Shown here one piece after another: positions 25,172 through 33,839 of a stretch of DNA of 64,000 nucleotides. The position numbers and the translations under genes were made by a program. How positions within the stretch are numbered: position 1 is the stretch's first letter; each line of letters opens with the position of its first letter. Under the pieces are notes generated by a model. That model searched no databases and was not told where the DNA came from. It saw only the letters and a list, made by a program, of their open reading frames with translations. This DNA is from JACVRW01 sp963716215 (GTDB taxonomy: Bacteria > Actinomycetota > Thermoleophilia > Solirubrobacterales > Thermoleophilaceae), in the NCBI GenBank assembly GCA_963716215.1, contig OY970298.1, positions 1 to 64,000 on the forward strand, written 5' to 3'.

Positions 25172-26098
25172 TCAGAACACGGCGATCGGGTTGACCGGGG
25201 ACCCCGTCCCGCCGACGACTCGGAGCGGGGCGACGACGAACAGGAACTCCCAGCGGCGCTCGGCCTCGCAGCGCCTCGCGAGATCCTCGAACTGGAGGTA
25301 GTCGAGCAGGTGGATGCCCATCGCGTTGATCGCCAAGACGTGGATGGGGAATCCGATCCCCGCTGTCGTGCTGGGAGCGGTGTCGCTGTTCCCGTCCGAG
25401 CCCAGCGCGGCGATCTCCCGTTCGGCCAGGAACGACGCGGTCGTAGGGTGAAGTCCGGCCTTCTGCTTGCCCGTGTCCCAGGGCTCGAGCTCTGCCTGCC
25501 GCCGCGTGTGTCCTGTGCGCACGAGCAGGATGTCACCGGTCCCCACCCTCAGGCCGTGGTCGCGCTCGGCAGCCTCGAGGTCCTCTCGGAAGACGTGGTC
25601 GCCTGGCTCGAGCCAGGCGACCCCGCGGATTCGCGGCACGTCAAGCAGGACGCCGCGCCCGACGAGCCCGTCCTTGAGGATGTCGATCGCGCCCGGCTGA
25701 GCGGCGGCGGCAACAGGTCGGTCCGGCCTGCCGTCGAAAAACGCGCCGTCGAAGGCGACATGGCAAAAGGCGTCGATGTGGGTGTGCCCGTCGTTGTGGT
25801 AGTCGACGCCGACGTAGTCCTTGGCGAATCGGACCGATCCCGACCCGATGTCGACGTCGGTGAGCATCGTCATGTGATGGTCGGCGGGCGTGGGAACGTC
25901 GATGCGAGCCTCGGTGTGCAGCGGCTGGCTGAGCGTCACCGTGACCCCGCTCGTCACGAGCCGCGCCGCCGCGCCGATCCGAGCAGCCGTCAGATGGTTG
26001 AGCGCTCCCCGCTCGCCGTCGTCATCCCAGCGGCCCCAGTTGGAGACGGCGCGAAACAGCTCCCGGAACTCATCCTCCGTCATGTCGACGCCCGGCAT
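25172..26098 (-). CDS. Cyclase-family protein (kynurenine formamidase-like metallohydrolase)
   Basis: A 308-residue PF04199 protein. The zinc-site motif is YHNDGHTHIDAFCHVAFDG, the family's HxGTHxDxxxH in a variant form with His in place of Gly-Thr. Other segments are GRGVLLDVPRIRGVAWLEPG, DILLVRTGHTRRQ and PIHVLAINAMGIHLLDYLQF. Relatives hydrolyse formyl-kynurenine or cyclic and amide substrates. It is the first gene of a two-gene unit with DUF389. A link to the hydantoinase locus (another amide or cyclic substrate step) is possible but unproven. Confidence 0.8.
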   Translation of the reverse strand: MPGVDMTEDEFRELFRAVSNWGRWDDDGERGALNHLTAARIGAAARLVTSGVTVTLSQPLHTEARIDVPTPADHHMTMLTDVDIGSGSVRFAKDYVGVDYHNDGHTHIDAFCHVAFDGAFFDGRPDRPVAAAAQPGAIDILKDGLVGRGVLLDVPRIRGVAWLEPGDHVFREDLEAAERDHGLRVGTGDILLVRTGHTRRQAELEPWDTGKQKAGLHPTTASFLAEREIAALGSDGNSDTAPSTTAGIGFPIHVLAINAMGIHLLDYLQFEDLARRCEAERRWEFLFVVAPLRVVGGTGSPVNPIAVF

Positions 26099-26131
26099 GG
26101 CGCCACGGTAGGACTACGCGGACCGATCTGA

Positions 26132-26150
26132 ATCACCCCGTCCGGGTGAT
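26132..26150. promoter_or_regulatory. Inverted repeat upstream of the zwf-like operon
   Basis: ATCACCC, five bases, then GGGTGAT form a 19-bp palindrome in the 126-bp gap between the divergent cyclase and zwf-like genes. Placement about 75 bp before ATG 26225 suits an operator. There is no T-run, so a terminator is unlikely. The rest of the gap shows nothing else convincing besides the GAAAGG ribosome-binding site. Confidence 0.35.
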
Positions 26151-26224
26151 GCGCACCGAGCGGCACCCCTTGAAGATCCGACCACGAGGATCGTCGTTCC
26201 CCCCACCCGACGGAAAGGCTCCGC

Positions 26225-27670
26225 ATGAGCACGGCGGTTCGAGCCGGAAGCCGGTCCGCCGCGGACGACGGCAACCCCGCGGGCATCCACCCGGCGGACG
26301 CGTTCGTCGTCTTCGGCATCACGGGTGACCTCGCCCGGGTGATGACGTTCCACTCGCTCTACCGGCTGGAGCAGCGCGGATTGCTGGACTGTCCGATCGT
26401 GGGGGTGGCGGGCAACGACTGGACCGTCGAACAGCTACGCGAACACGCGAGGAGCTGCATCGCGGACTGCGGCGAGACGATCGACGACGAGGTCTTCGAC
26501 CGCTTTGCCCGGCGCTTGTCGTACCTGGCCGGCGACTTCGGCGACGAGGCCACCTACAAGCAGGTGGCGGAGGCGATCGCGGGGGCGCAGAGCCCCGTCT
26601 TCTACCTCGAGATTCCACCGTCGCTGTTCGGGATGGTCATCGAGGGACTGGCCCGGGCCGGCGTGACCAAATCGGCGCGCGTGGTGGTGGAGAAGCCCTT
26701 CGGACACGACACGGCATCCGCCGCCGCGCTGAACGAGGAGGTCCACCAGCATCTCGACGAGTCCCAGCTGTACCGGATCGACCACTTCATGGGGCTGATG
26801 GGCCTGGACGAGGTCCGCTACCTGCGGTTCGCCAACACGATGCTCGAGCCGATCTGGAATCGCAACCACATCGCGTCGGTACAGATCACGATGGCTGAGA
26901 GCTTTGGGGTGGAGGATCGGGGCCACTTCTACGACCCGGTCGGCGCACTGCGGGACGTCGTGGTCAACCACCTCATGCAGGTCGTGGCCGCCGCCGCGAT
27001 GGAACCCCCTGCCAGCGGTGACCCGGAGACGCTGAAGAACTCGATGGTCTCGGTCTTCCAGGCGATGCCCGCCGCCGATCCGACGCACTACGTGCGCGGC
27101 CAGTACGACGGCTACAAGGACATCGACGGCGTGGCTGCGGACTCGGCTACGGAGACCTTCGCCGCTCTGCGCCTTGAGATCGACAACTGGCGCTGGTCGG
27201 GCGTGCCCTTCTTCATCCGGACGGGGAAGTGGCTTCCGATTACGCAGTGGGAGCTGCGGCTCGTCTTCAAGCGCCCGCCCCGGCTCGGGTTCCTCGGCGA
27301 GGGATCACGGCGGCCGGAACCCGATCAGCTCGTGCTGCGGCTCCACCCCAGCACGGGCGTCCGGATGCTCATCGAAGCCCGGCGCGGCGATGTCGAGAGG
27401 CCCGAGCAGGTCAGCCTCGACCTGGAGCTGGCGCAGCAGGGCGGTGAGGGCGCGACGCCGTACGAGGTGCTGCTGCACGCCGCGCTGGTGGGCGACAGCC
27501 GACGCTTCAAGCGACAGGACAGCGTCGAGGAGAACTGGCGTGTGATGCAGCCGCTGCTCGACTCCCCCCCGGAGGTCCACCCATACGCGAAGGGATCGTG
27601 GGGTCCGCCGGCGGCGAACGAGCTGCTGGCAGGGCACGGCCGCTGGCACGCCCCGTGGGTGTCGGAATGA
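26225..27670 (+). CDS. Glucose-6-phosphate dehydrogenase-like protein, altered substrate motif
   Basis: A 481-residue G6PD-family protein. The nucleotide loop FGITGDLARVMTFHSLYRLE lacks the usual KR after GDL. VVVEKPFGHDTASAAALN and the catalytic-His region GALRDVVVNHLMQ are present. The substrate motif RIDHYLGK is changed to RIDHFMGL near residues 184-191, so the phosphate-side lysine is Leu. This variant may prefer an unphosphorylated sugar. The start ATG has GAAAGG six bases upstream. It heads a seven-gene overlapping operon, and its stop overlaps the GH15 start (ATGA). Confidence 0.85.
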   Translation: MSTAVRAGSRSAADDGNPAGIHPADAFVVFGITGDLARVMTFHSLYRLEQRGLLDCPIVGVAGNDWTVEQLREHARSCIADCGETIDDEVFDRFARRLSYLAGDFGDEATYKQVAEAIAGAQSPVFYLEIPPSLFGMVIEGLARAGVTKSARVVVEKPFGHDTASAAALNEEVHQHLDESQLYRIDHFMGLMGLDEVRYLRFANTMLEPIWNRNHIASVQITMAESFGVEDRGHFYDPVGALRDVVVNHLMQVVAAAAMEPPASGDPETLKNSMVSVFQAMPAADPTHYVRGQYDGYKDIDGVAADSATETFAALRLEIDNWRWSGVPFFIRTGKWLPITQWELRLVFKRPPRLGFLGEGSRRPEPDQLVLRLHPSTGVRMLIEARRGDVERPEQVSLDLELAQQGGEGATPYEVLLHAALVGDSRRFKRQDSVEENWRVMQPLLDSPPEVHPYAKGSWGPPAANELLAGHGRWHAPWVSE

Positions 27671-29553
27671 GCGCGTCGAACACACCGGGCGCACAGAGCG
27701 CGGCGGCGCCGTCGCCGTTTCCGCCGATCGCCGACTACGCATTCCTGTCGGACTGCCACACGAGCGCGCTGGTAGCTCCGGACGGCTCAGTCGACTGGCT
27801 GTGCGTGCCGAGCTTCGACGGGCCCAGTGTGTTCGCAGCCCTGCTCGATCGCCAAGCCGGCTCGTTCCGGTTCGCGCCGTTCGGGATCAACGTCCCCACC
27901 GCGCGCGTGTACGAGCCTGGGACGAACGTGCTGGCGACCACGTGGAAGACGCCCACCGGCTGGGTCCTCGTGCGCGACGCGCTGACGATGGGCCCCCAGC
28001 TCGGCGAGGACGAGGTGACGCCACATACCCGGCCGCCGGTCGACGACGACGGCGATCACATGCTGGTGCGTACCGCCCTCTGCCTGGAGGGCAACCTCGA
28101 GCTGGAGCTGGTCTGCGAGCCGGACTTCGACTACGGGCGCATTCCGGCCGAGTGGTCGATGGTCGGCGACGACCGGCACGCCGCCGACGCGAGCGGGGCC
28201 GGCGTCACGATCAGGTTGCAGACGGACCTCGCACTCGGCGTCGAGGGCGACCGCATTCGAGCGCGCCACCGGCTGGAGGAAGGCGACCAGGTCTACTGCG
28301 CGCTCTCGTGGGCGGAGGGCAAGGTCGTGCCCCAGGACGTGGACGAGGCCAACGCGCGCCTCGCCGCGACCGTCAAGTTCTGGCGCCGCTGGCTGGGGCA
28401 GGCGAGGCTGCCGGACCACCGCTGGCGCGACCCGATCCAGCGCTCCGCGCTGACGATCAAGGGCCTGACCTACATGCCGACCGGCGCGACGGTGGCGGCG
28501 GCCACCACCTCGCTCCCGGAGACGCCCGGCGGGGAGCGCAACTGGGACTATCGCTACACCTGGATCAGGGACTCGACCTTCACGCTTCAGGCGCTGCATT
28601 TCCTCAACCTGGACTGGGAGGCCGACGAGTTCATGCAGTTCATCGCCGACCTCGAGCCGAACGGGGACGGCGCCCTCCAGATCATGTACGGGATCGACGG
28701 GCGGCGTGATCTCACGGAGTCCACGCGAGACGAGCTGACCGGCTACGCCGGCGCCAGTCCAGTGCGGATCGGCAACGGTGCGTTCGACCAGCGCCAGAAC
28801 GACGTGTTCGGCGCGGCGCTGGACTCGATCCTGCTGCACGCGCGGCGCAGCCAGCGTCTGCCGAGGCGGCTGTGGCCGATCGTCCAGACGCAGGCCCAGT
28901 GCGCGACCGACGTGTGGCGCCAGCCGGACCAAGGCATCTGGGAGGCTCGCGGCGAGCCGCAGCAGTACGTCTCGTCCAAGCTGATGTGCTGGGTGGCGCT
29001 CGACCGCGCGGCCAAGCTCGCCGAGATCCGCGGCGACCGCGACCTGCCGACAACCTGGCGGGCCACGGCGGACGAGATCAAGGCCGACATCCTCGAGCAC
29101 GGGGTGCGCGATGGCGTCCTGCGCCAGCACTACGACACCGAAGCGCTCGACGCGTCCACCCTGCTTGCCGCGATCTTCGGCTTCCTGCCACACGACGACG
29201 AGCGTCTGCGCGCGAGCGTCGAGGCGATCGCCAACGACCTGACCGAGGACGGGTTCGTGCTGCGCTATCGCACGGGCGAAACGGACGACGGCCTGTCGGG
29301 CAAGGAGGGGAGCTTCCTGATCTGCTCGTTCTGGCTCGTCTCCGCCCTGGCGATCGTGGGGGATCAGCAGCGCGCCCGCGACCTGATGGAGCGGCTGCTC
29401 AGGGTCGCGTCGCCACTCGGGCTGTACGCCGAGGAGTTCGACACCGACACCGGACGGCATCTCGGCAACTTCCCCCAGGCCTTCTCGCATCTCGCGCTGA
29501 TCGAGGCGGCCGCGCGGATCGTGGTTGCCGAGCGCTTGGCGGAGTTCGCCTGA
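27667..29553 (+). CDS. Glycoside hydrolase family 15 (glucoamylase/trehalase-like)
   Basis: A 628-residue GH15 protein with the bacterial N-terminal beta domain (PPIADYAFLSDCHTSALVAP and GSVDWLCVPSFDGPSVFAAL) and an (alpha/alpha)6 catalytic domain. Active-site segments are NWDYRYTWIRDSTFTLQAL, which holds the Trp/Asp subsite, QPDQGIWEARGEPQQYVSSK, which holds the general-acid Glu, and FSHLALIEAAARI near the end. There is no signal peptide, so it works in the cytoplasm on trehalose, maltose or alpha-glucans, releasing glucose by inversion. It overlaps the neighbouring genes at both ends. Confidence 0.9.
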   Translation: MSASNTPGAQSAAAPSPFPPIADYAFLSDCHTSALVAPDGSVDWLCVPSFDGPSVFAALLDRQAGSFRFAPFGINVPTARVYEPGTNVLATTWKTPTGWVLVRDALTMGPQLGEDEVTPHTRPPVDDDGDHMLVRTALCLEGNLELELVCEPDFDYGRIPAEWSMVGDDRHAADASGAGVTIRLQTDLALGVEGDRIRARHRLEEGDQVYCALSWAEGKVVPQDVDEANARLAATVKFWRRWLGQARLPDHRWRDPIQRSALTIKGLTYMPTGATVAAATTSLPETPGGERNWDYRYTWIRDSTFTLQALHFLNLDWEADEFMQFIADLEPNGDGALQIMYGIDGRRDLTESTRDELTGYAGASPVRIGNGAFDQRQNDVFGAALDSILLHARRSQRLPRRLWPIVQTQAQCATDVWRQPDQGIWEARGEPQQYVSSKLMCWVALDRAAKLAEIRGDRDLPTTWRATADEIKADILEHGVRDGVLRQHYDTEALDASTLLAAIFGFLPHDDERLRASVEAIANDLTEDGFVLRYRTGETDDGLSGKEGSFLICSFWLVSALAIVGDQQRARDLMERLLRVASPLGLYAEEFDTDTGRHLGNFPQAFSHLALIEAAARIVVAERLAEFA

Positions 29554-31142
29554 TGAGCGCCTACGACGTCATCGTCATCGGCAGCGGTGCCGGCGGTGGG
29601 ACGCTGGTACGGCACCTCGCTCCATCGGGCAAACGCATCCTGCTGCTGGAGCGGGGGGACTGGCTCACCCGCGAGCCGCAGAACTGGTCCGCGGCGGACG
29701 TGTTCATAGACGGCCGCTACATCTCCGCCGAGACCTGGTACGACGCGGAGACCGCGAAGGCGTTCCAGCCCCAGGTCCACTACTTCGTCGGCGGGGCCAC
29801 GAAGCTGTACGGAGCGGCCCTGTATCGCCTGCGCGAGCAGGACTTCGGCGAGCTGCGCCATCACGACGGCGTCTCCCCCGCGTGGCCGATCGGCTACGAC
29901 GACATGGAGCCCTACTACACGCAGGCCGAGCGGCTCTACCAGGTGCACGGCGCCCGTGGCGAGGATCCCACGGAGCCACCGGCGAGCGGGCCCTACCCCT
30001 TCCCCGCCGTCTCCCACGAGCCCCGCATCCAGGAGCTGGCCGACGACCTGGAGGCCGCGGGGCACCACCCCTTCCACGCGCCCTGCGGGGTGATGCTGGA
30101 CGAGGCCAACATGCCCTACAGCGCCTGCGTCCGCTGTCCGACCTGCGACGGCTTTCCGTGCCTCGTGCACGCCAAGTCGGACGCCGAGGTGCTCGCGGTT
30201 CGCCCGGCGCTCGAATATCCCAACGTCGAGCTGCTGACGAACGCGCATGCCGTGGCCCTTCACACCAACCCGGCCGGCAACGCCGTCACCGAGGTCGCCG
30301 TAGACCGCGAGGGCACCCTCGAGACCTTCACCGCGGACCTCGTCGTCGTCTCCTGCGGAGCCGCCAACTCGGCGAAGCTGCTGCTGGCGTCCGCCACCGA
30401 GAAGCACCCGAACGGCCTGTCGAACCGCTCCGACCAGCTCGGACGCAACTACACCTTCCACAACAGCCAGGCGCTGCTCGCCATCTCCAAGGAAAAGAAC
30501 CCGACGGTCTTCCAGAAGACGCTTGGCCTCAACGACTTCTACTTCGGCAGCGACGACTTCGAGTACCCGCTCGGGAACATCCAGATGGTCGGCAAGTCGC
30601 AGCCCGACATGTACCGCGGCGAGAAGCCGCTCGAGACGAAGCTGGCGCCCACGCGGACCCTGCAGCGCATGGCCAGCCACGCGGTCGATTTCTGGCTCTC
30701 CACCGAGGATCTGCCCCGACCGGAGAACCGGGTCACTCTGACGCGCGAGGGCGACGTGCGGCTGAGCTACACGGCGAGCAACCACGAGCCCGCGAAGCGC
30801 CTCTACCACGAGCTAAAGAAGCTGCTCGCGCACACGGGCATGAAACCCGACCATCTCATCCCGCACCACGCATACCTCAAGACCGACATCCCGGTCGCCG
30901 GCGTGGCCCACCAGGCCGGCACGTGCCGCTTCGGCACTGACCCCGCCTCGTCCGTGCTGAACACCGACTGCCGCGCCCACGAGCTCGACAACCTCTACGT
31001 GGTCGACACGAGCTTCTTCCCGAGCATCGGCGCGGTGAATCCGGCGCTGACGGCAATGGCCAACGCGCTGCGCGTGGGCGACCACCTGCTCGAGCGGCTG
31101 GGAGCGCAGGTGCCGTCCGAGGAGGCGGCCCGTGCCGCCTGA
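29553..31142 (+). CDS. GMC-family FAD oxidoreductase with a four-cysteine cluster
   Basis: A 529-residue glucose-methanol-choline-type flavoprotein. The FAD loop is VIVIGSGAGGGTLVRHLAPS. VGGATKLYGAALYRLREQDF is the FAD-attachment region. The C-terminus has HQAGTCRFGTDPASSVLNTD and IGAVNPALTAMANALRVGDH with the catalytic His/Asn pair. Cys192, Cys195, Cys198 and Cys203 (CVRCPTCDGFPC) form a compact cluster like the Fe-S-bearing sugar dehydrogenases that feed electrons to the respiratory chain. It starts by TGATG overlap with GH15 and is followed by NDH-2 and cytochrome bd genes, so it is probably a sugar dehydrogenase. Confidence 0.87.
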   Translation: MSAYDVIVIGSGAGGGTLVRHLAPSGKRILLLERGDWLTREPQNWSAADVFIDGRYISAETWYDAETAKAFQPQVHYFVGGATKLYGAALYRLREQDFGELRHHDGVSPAWPIGYDDMEPYYTQAERLYQVHGARGEDPTEPPASGPYPFPAVSHEPRIQELADDLEAAGHHPFHAPCGVMLDEANMPYSACVRCPTCDGFPCLVHAKSDAEVLAVRPALEYPNVELLTNAHAVALHTNPAGNAVTEVAVDREGTLETFTADLVVVSCGAANSAKLLLASATEKHPNGLSNRSDQLGRNYTFHNSQALLAISKEKNPTVFQKTLGLNDFYFGSDDFEYPLGNIQMVGKSQPDMYRGEKPLETKLAPTRTLQRMASHAVDFWLSTEDLPRPENRVTLTREGDVRLSYTASNHEPAKRLYHELKKLLAHTGMKPDHLIPHHAYLKTDIPVAGVAHQAGTCRFGTDPASSVLNTDCRAHELDNLYVVDTSFFPSIGAVNPALTAMANALRVGDHLLERLGAQVPSEEAARAA

Positions 31143-32475
31143 CACGGCGGCAAGCGGGCGCCGTCGCGTGGTCGTCGTCGGCGGCGGCTTCGGCGGCCTG
31201 GCCGCCGCCCGGGGCCTGCGTCGCGCGGACGTGGACGTGACCCTCGTCGACCGCAAGAACCACCACCTGTTCCAGCCGCTCCTCTACCAAGCGGCCGCGG
31301 GGGCGCTGTCGCCGAGTGACTGCGCCTCCCCGATCCGCCCGGCGCTGAAGCGCAGCTCCAACACGACGGTGCTGATGGCCGAGGTCACCGACGTCGACGT
31401 CGAGCGCCGGCAGGTCGCTCTCGAGCGCGGCGACCGCCTGGACTACGACAGCCTGATCGTGGCGTGCGGAGGCCAGACCTCCTACTTCGGGCACGACGAA
31501 TGGCAACAGGTCACGTGCGGGCTGAAGACCCTCGAGGACGTGTTCGACCTGCGCCGGCGCTTCTTCGGGGCGTTCGAGCAGGCGGAGCGCACCGACGATC
31601 CGGAGGAGCGGGCCGAGTGGCTCACCTTCGTGGTCGTGGGCGGCGGCCCCACCGGCGTGGAGGTAGCCGGTCAGCTCGCGATCACCGCACGCACGATGAA
31701 GCGCGCGTTCCGGCGGATCGACGCCGGTGCCGCTCGGGTGGTTCTGCTCGACGCGGGCGATCGGGTTGTCGCCGCGTTCAGCGAGAAGCTGTCGAAAAAG
31801 GTGGCCGACGACCTCGGGGAGCTCGGCGTGACCGTGCGCGAGGGGGCCCGGGCGACGAGCATCGACCAGCGTGGCGTGACCTTCGACGTGGGCGAGACGA
31901 GCGAGCGGATCGACGCCCGGACCGTCATCTGGGCAGCCGGTGTCCGAGCCGTTCCGTTCACCGACTCCGTTGCCCGCGCCACCGGCGCGAGCACCGACCG
32001 CGGCGGCCGCATCGAGGTCAACAAGGATCTGACGGTGACCGACCATCCCGAGATCTCGGTGATCGGCGACGTCGCCCATCTAGACGGTCACGACGGTAGG
32101 CCCCTGCCGGGGCTCGCGACCGTGGCGATCCAGCAGGCCCACCATGTGACAAAGGCGATCCGGTCCGGCAAGCCGGGGGCAGACACGCCGTTCAAGTACC
32201 TCGACAAGGGGGCGCTCGCTGTCGTCGGACGCGGCAAGGCCGTGTGCGAGATCCGAGGGCTCGAGCTGTCCGGCCGGCCCGCCTTCTTCACCTACATCGG
32301 CGTGCACCTCTACTACCTCGGCGGTCAGACCGGCCGCCGCCTGCAGGTGCTCATCAAGTGGATCGGGGCGCGCTTCGGTGAGCGCCAGAGCGCGCTGATC
32401 GAAGGCGAGCTCGCGAGCGTCGAGCGGGCATCTCCCGCGGCCGAGGCGACGCAGTGGCAGACCTCTTCCCACTAG
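31132..32475 (+). CDS. Type II NADH:quinone oxidoreductase-like protein
   Basis: A 447-residue two-dinucleotide-binding flavoprotein. FAD loop RVVVVGGGFGGLAAARGLRR, NAD loop FVVVGGGPTGVEVAGQLAIT, and the second FAD contact ISVIGDVAHLDGHDGRPLPG followed by GLATVAIQQAHHVTKAI, which contains the quinone-site AxQxA motif of NDH-2 enzymes. The C-terminal amphipathic part (FTYIGVHLYYLGGQTGRRL) would attach to the membrane. The GTG start overlaps the GMC gene by 11 nt, and the end overlaps the next gene by 22 nt. It passes NADH electrons to quinone for the cytochrome bd oxidase encoded next. Confidence 0.87.
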   Translation: MPPDTAASGRRRVVVVGGGFGGLAAARGLRRADVDVTLVDRKNHHLFQPLLYQAAAGALSPSDCASPIRPALKRSSNTTVLMAEVTDVDVERRQVALERGDRLDYDSLIVACGGQTSYFGHDEWQQVTCGLKTLEDVFDLRRRFFGAFEQAERTDDPEERAEWLTFVVVGGGPTGVEVAGQLAITARTMKRAFRRIDAGAARVVLLDAGDRVVAAFSEKLSKKVADDLGELGVTVREGARATSIDQRGVTFDVGETSERIDARTVIWAAGVRAVPFTDSVARATGASTDRGGRIEVNKDLTVTDHPEISVIGDVAHLDGHDGRPLPGLATVAIQQAHHVTKAIRSGKPGADTPFKYLDKGALAVVGRGKAVCEIRGLELSGRPAFFTYIGVHLYYLGGQTGRRLQVLIKWIGARFGERQSALIEGELASVERASPAAEATQWQTSSH

Positions 32476-33839
32476 CTTCCGACCTCGGAGCCGCGCGAAG
32501 CCAGATGGCTTTCACGCTCGGCTTCCACATCATCCTTGCCTCGCTCGGCGTCGCCTTCCCGGCGATCATCCTGATCGCCAACTACCGCGGCCTTCGCAAG
32601 AACGACGCCGACGCCATGCGCCTCGCGCAGCGCTGGTCGAAGGTCGCGGCCGTGCTCTTCGCGGCCGGCGCGGTCACCGGCACCGTGCTCTCGTTCGAGA
32701 TGGGCCTGCTGTGGCCGGAGTTCATGAGCCGATTCGGGGAGGTCTTCGGGCCCGCCTTCGCGCTCGAGGGGATTTTCTTCTTCGTCGAGGCGATCTTCAT
32801 GGCGATCTACATCTTCGGCTGGAAGCGCCTGTCGGGATGGGTCCACTTCTGGACGGGAGTCCCGGTCGTGCTGGCGGGCCTCGGAGGCGCCCTGTCGGTG
32901 GTCGCCGTCAACTCCTGGATGAACACCCCGGACGGCTTCAAGGTTGCCGCTGACGGCAGCTTGACCCACATCGACCCGGTCGACGCCCTGTTCAACAAGG
33001 CCGTCGCCTACGAGGCGCCCCACATGATTCTCGCCGCCTACATGGTCGCCGGGTTCCTGGTGGCCTCGGTGTACGCGGTCGGCATGCTCCGTGGGCGGCG
33101 GGACCGCCACCATCGGCTGGGCCTGCTCATCCCGCTCACGCTGGCCGCGATCGTCACGCCGATCCAGCTGGGCGTGGGAGACACCGCGGCGCGCTCGATC
33201 GCCGTCGACCAGCCGGTCAAGTTCGCCGCGATGGAGTGCGTCCAGCAGACGGCGACGCACGTGACCGAGTACATCGGCGGCCGCTGCACGGCGGACGGCG
33301 TGAAGGGCGGCATCGGCATTCCCGGCCTGGATTCCTGGCTGGTCGGCTTCAGCACCGACACCAAGGTCATCGGGCTGGACTCCGTCCCACCCGACGAGCG
33401 CCCGCCGGCGAACACGATGCTCCACTGGGCCTTCGACATCATGGTCGGCATCGGCACACTCCTGCTGGGACTCGGGCTGTGGCTCCTCGTCTCGTGGGTA
33501 CGGAAGCGCGACATGCCGAAGTCGCGCTGGTTCCTGCGCGCCACAGCCGTGTCGGGGGTGGCGGCGATCGTGGCACTCGAGTGCGGCTGGATCGTGACGG
33601 AGGTAGGCCGCCAGCCCTGGATCGTGTACGGCGTGATGCGGACCGAGGACGCCGTGACCGACGCGAGCGGGATCTGGATCAGCCTGACCGTCGTGCTTCT
33701 GCTCTACGCGGCGCTCGGGACCGCCACTGTGCTGGTACTCCGCGCGATGACGCGGCGCTGGCGGGCGGCCGAGCTCGAGGAGGAGGGTCCCTACGGGCCG
33801 CGGCCCACCCCACGGGAGCTGACCGAGGGTCCATCGTGA
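32454..33839 (+). CDS. cydA: Cytochrome bd-type quinol oxidase subunit I
   Basis: A 461-residue membrane protein carrying hemes b558, b595 and d. Candidate ligands: His in FTLGFHIILASLGVAFP, His in YEAPHMILAAYMVAGFLVAS, and the GWxxxExGRQPW box in CGWIVTEVGRQPWIVYGVMR. The quinol loop is the short type seen in CIO-like oxidases. About nine membrane spans are visible. The GTG start lies inside the end of the NDH-2 gene. The stop overlaps the subunit II GTG. High oxygen affinity is typical, but no CydDC assembly genes follow. Confidence 0.93.
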   Translation: MADLFPLASDLGAARSQMAFTLGFHIILASLGVAFPAIILIANYRGLRKNDADAMRLAQRWSKVAAVLFAAGAVTGTVLSFEMGLLWPEFMSRFGEVFGPAFALEGIFFFVEAIFMAIYIFGWKRLSGWVHFWTGVPVVLAGLGGALSVVAVNSWMNTPDGFKVAADGSLTHIDPVDALFNKAVAYEAPHMILAAYMVAGFLVASVYAVGMLRGRRDRHHRLGLLIPLTLAAIVTPIQLGVGDTAARSIAVDQPVKFAAMECVQQTATHVTEYIGGRCTADGVKGGIGIPGLDSWLVGFSTDTKVIGLDSVPPDERPPANTMLHWAFDIMVGIGTLLLGLGLWLLVSWVRKRDMPKSRWFLRATAVSGVAAIVALECGWIVTEVGRQPWIVYGVMRTEDAVTDASGIWISLTVVLLLYAALGTATVLVLRAMTRRWRAAELEEEGPYGPRPTPRELTEGPS

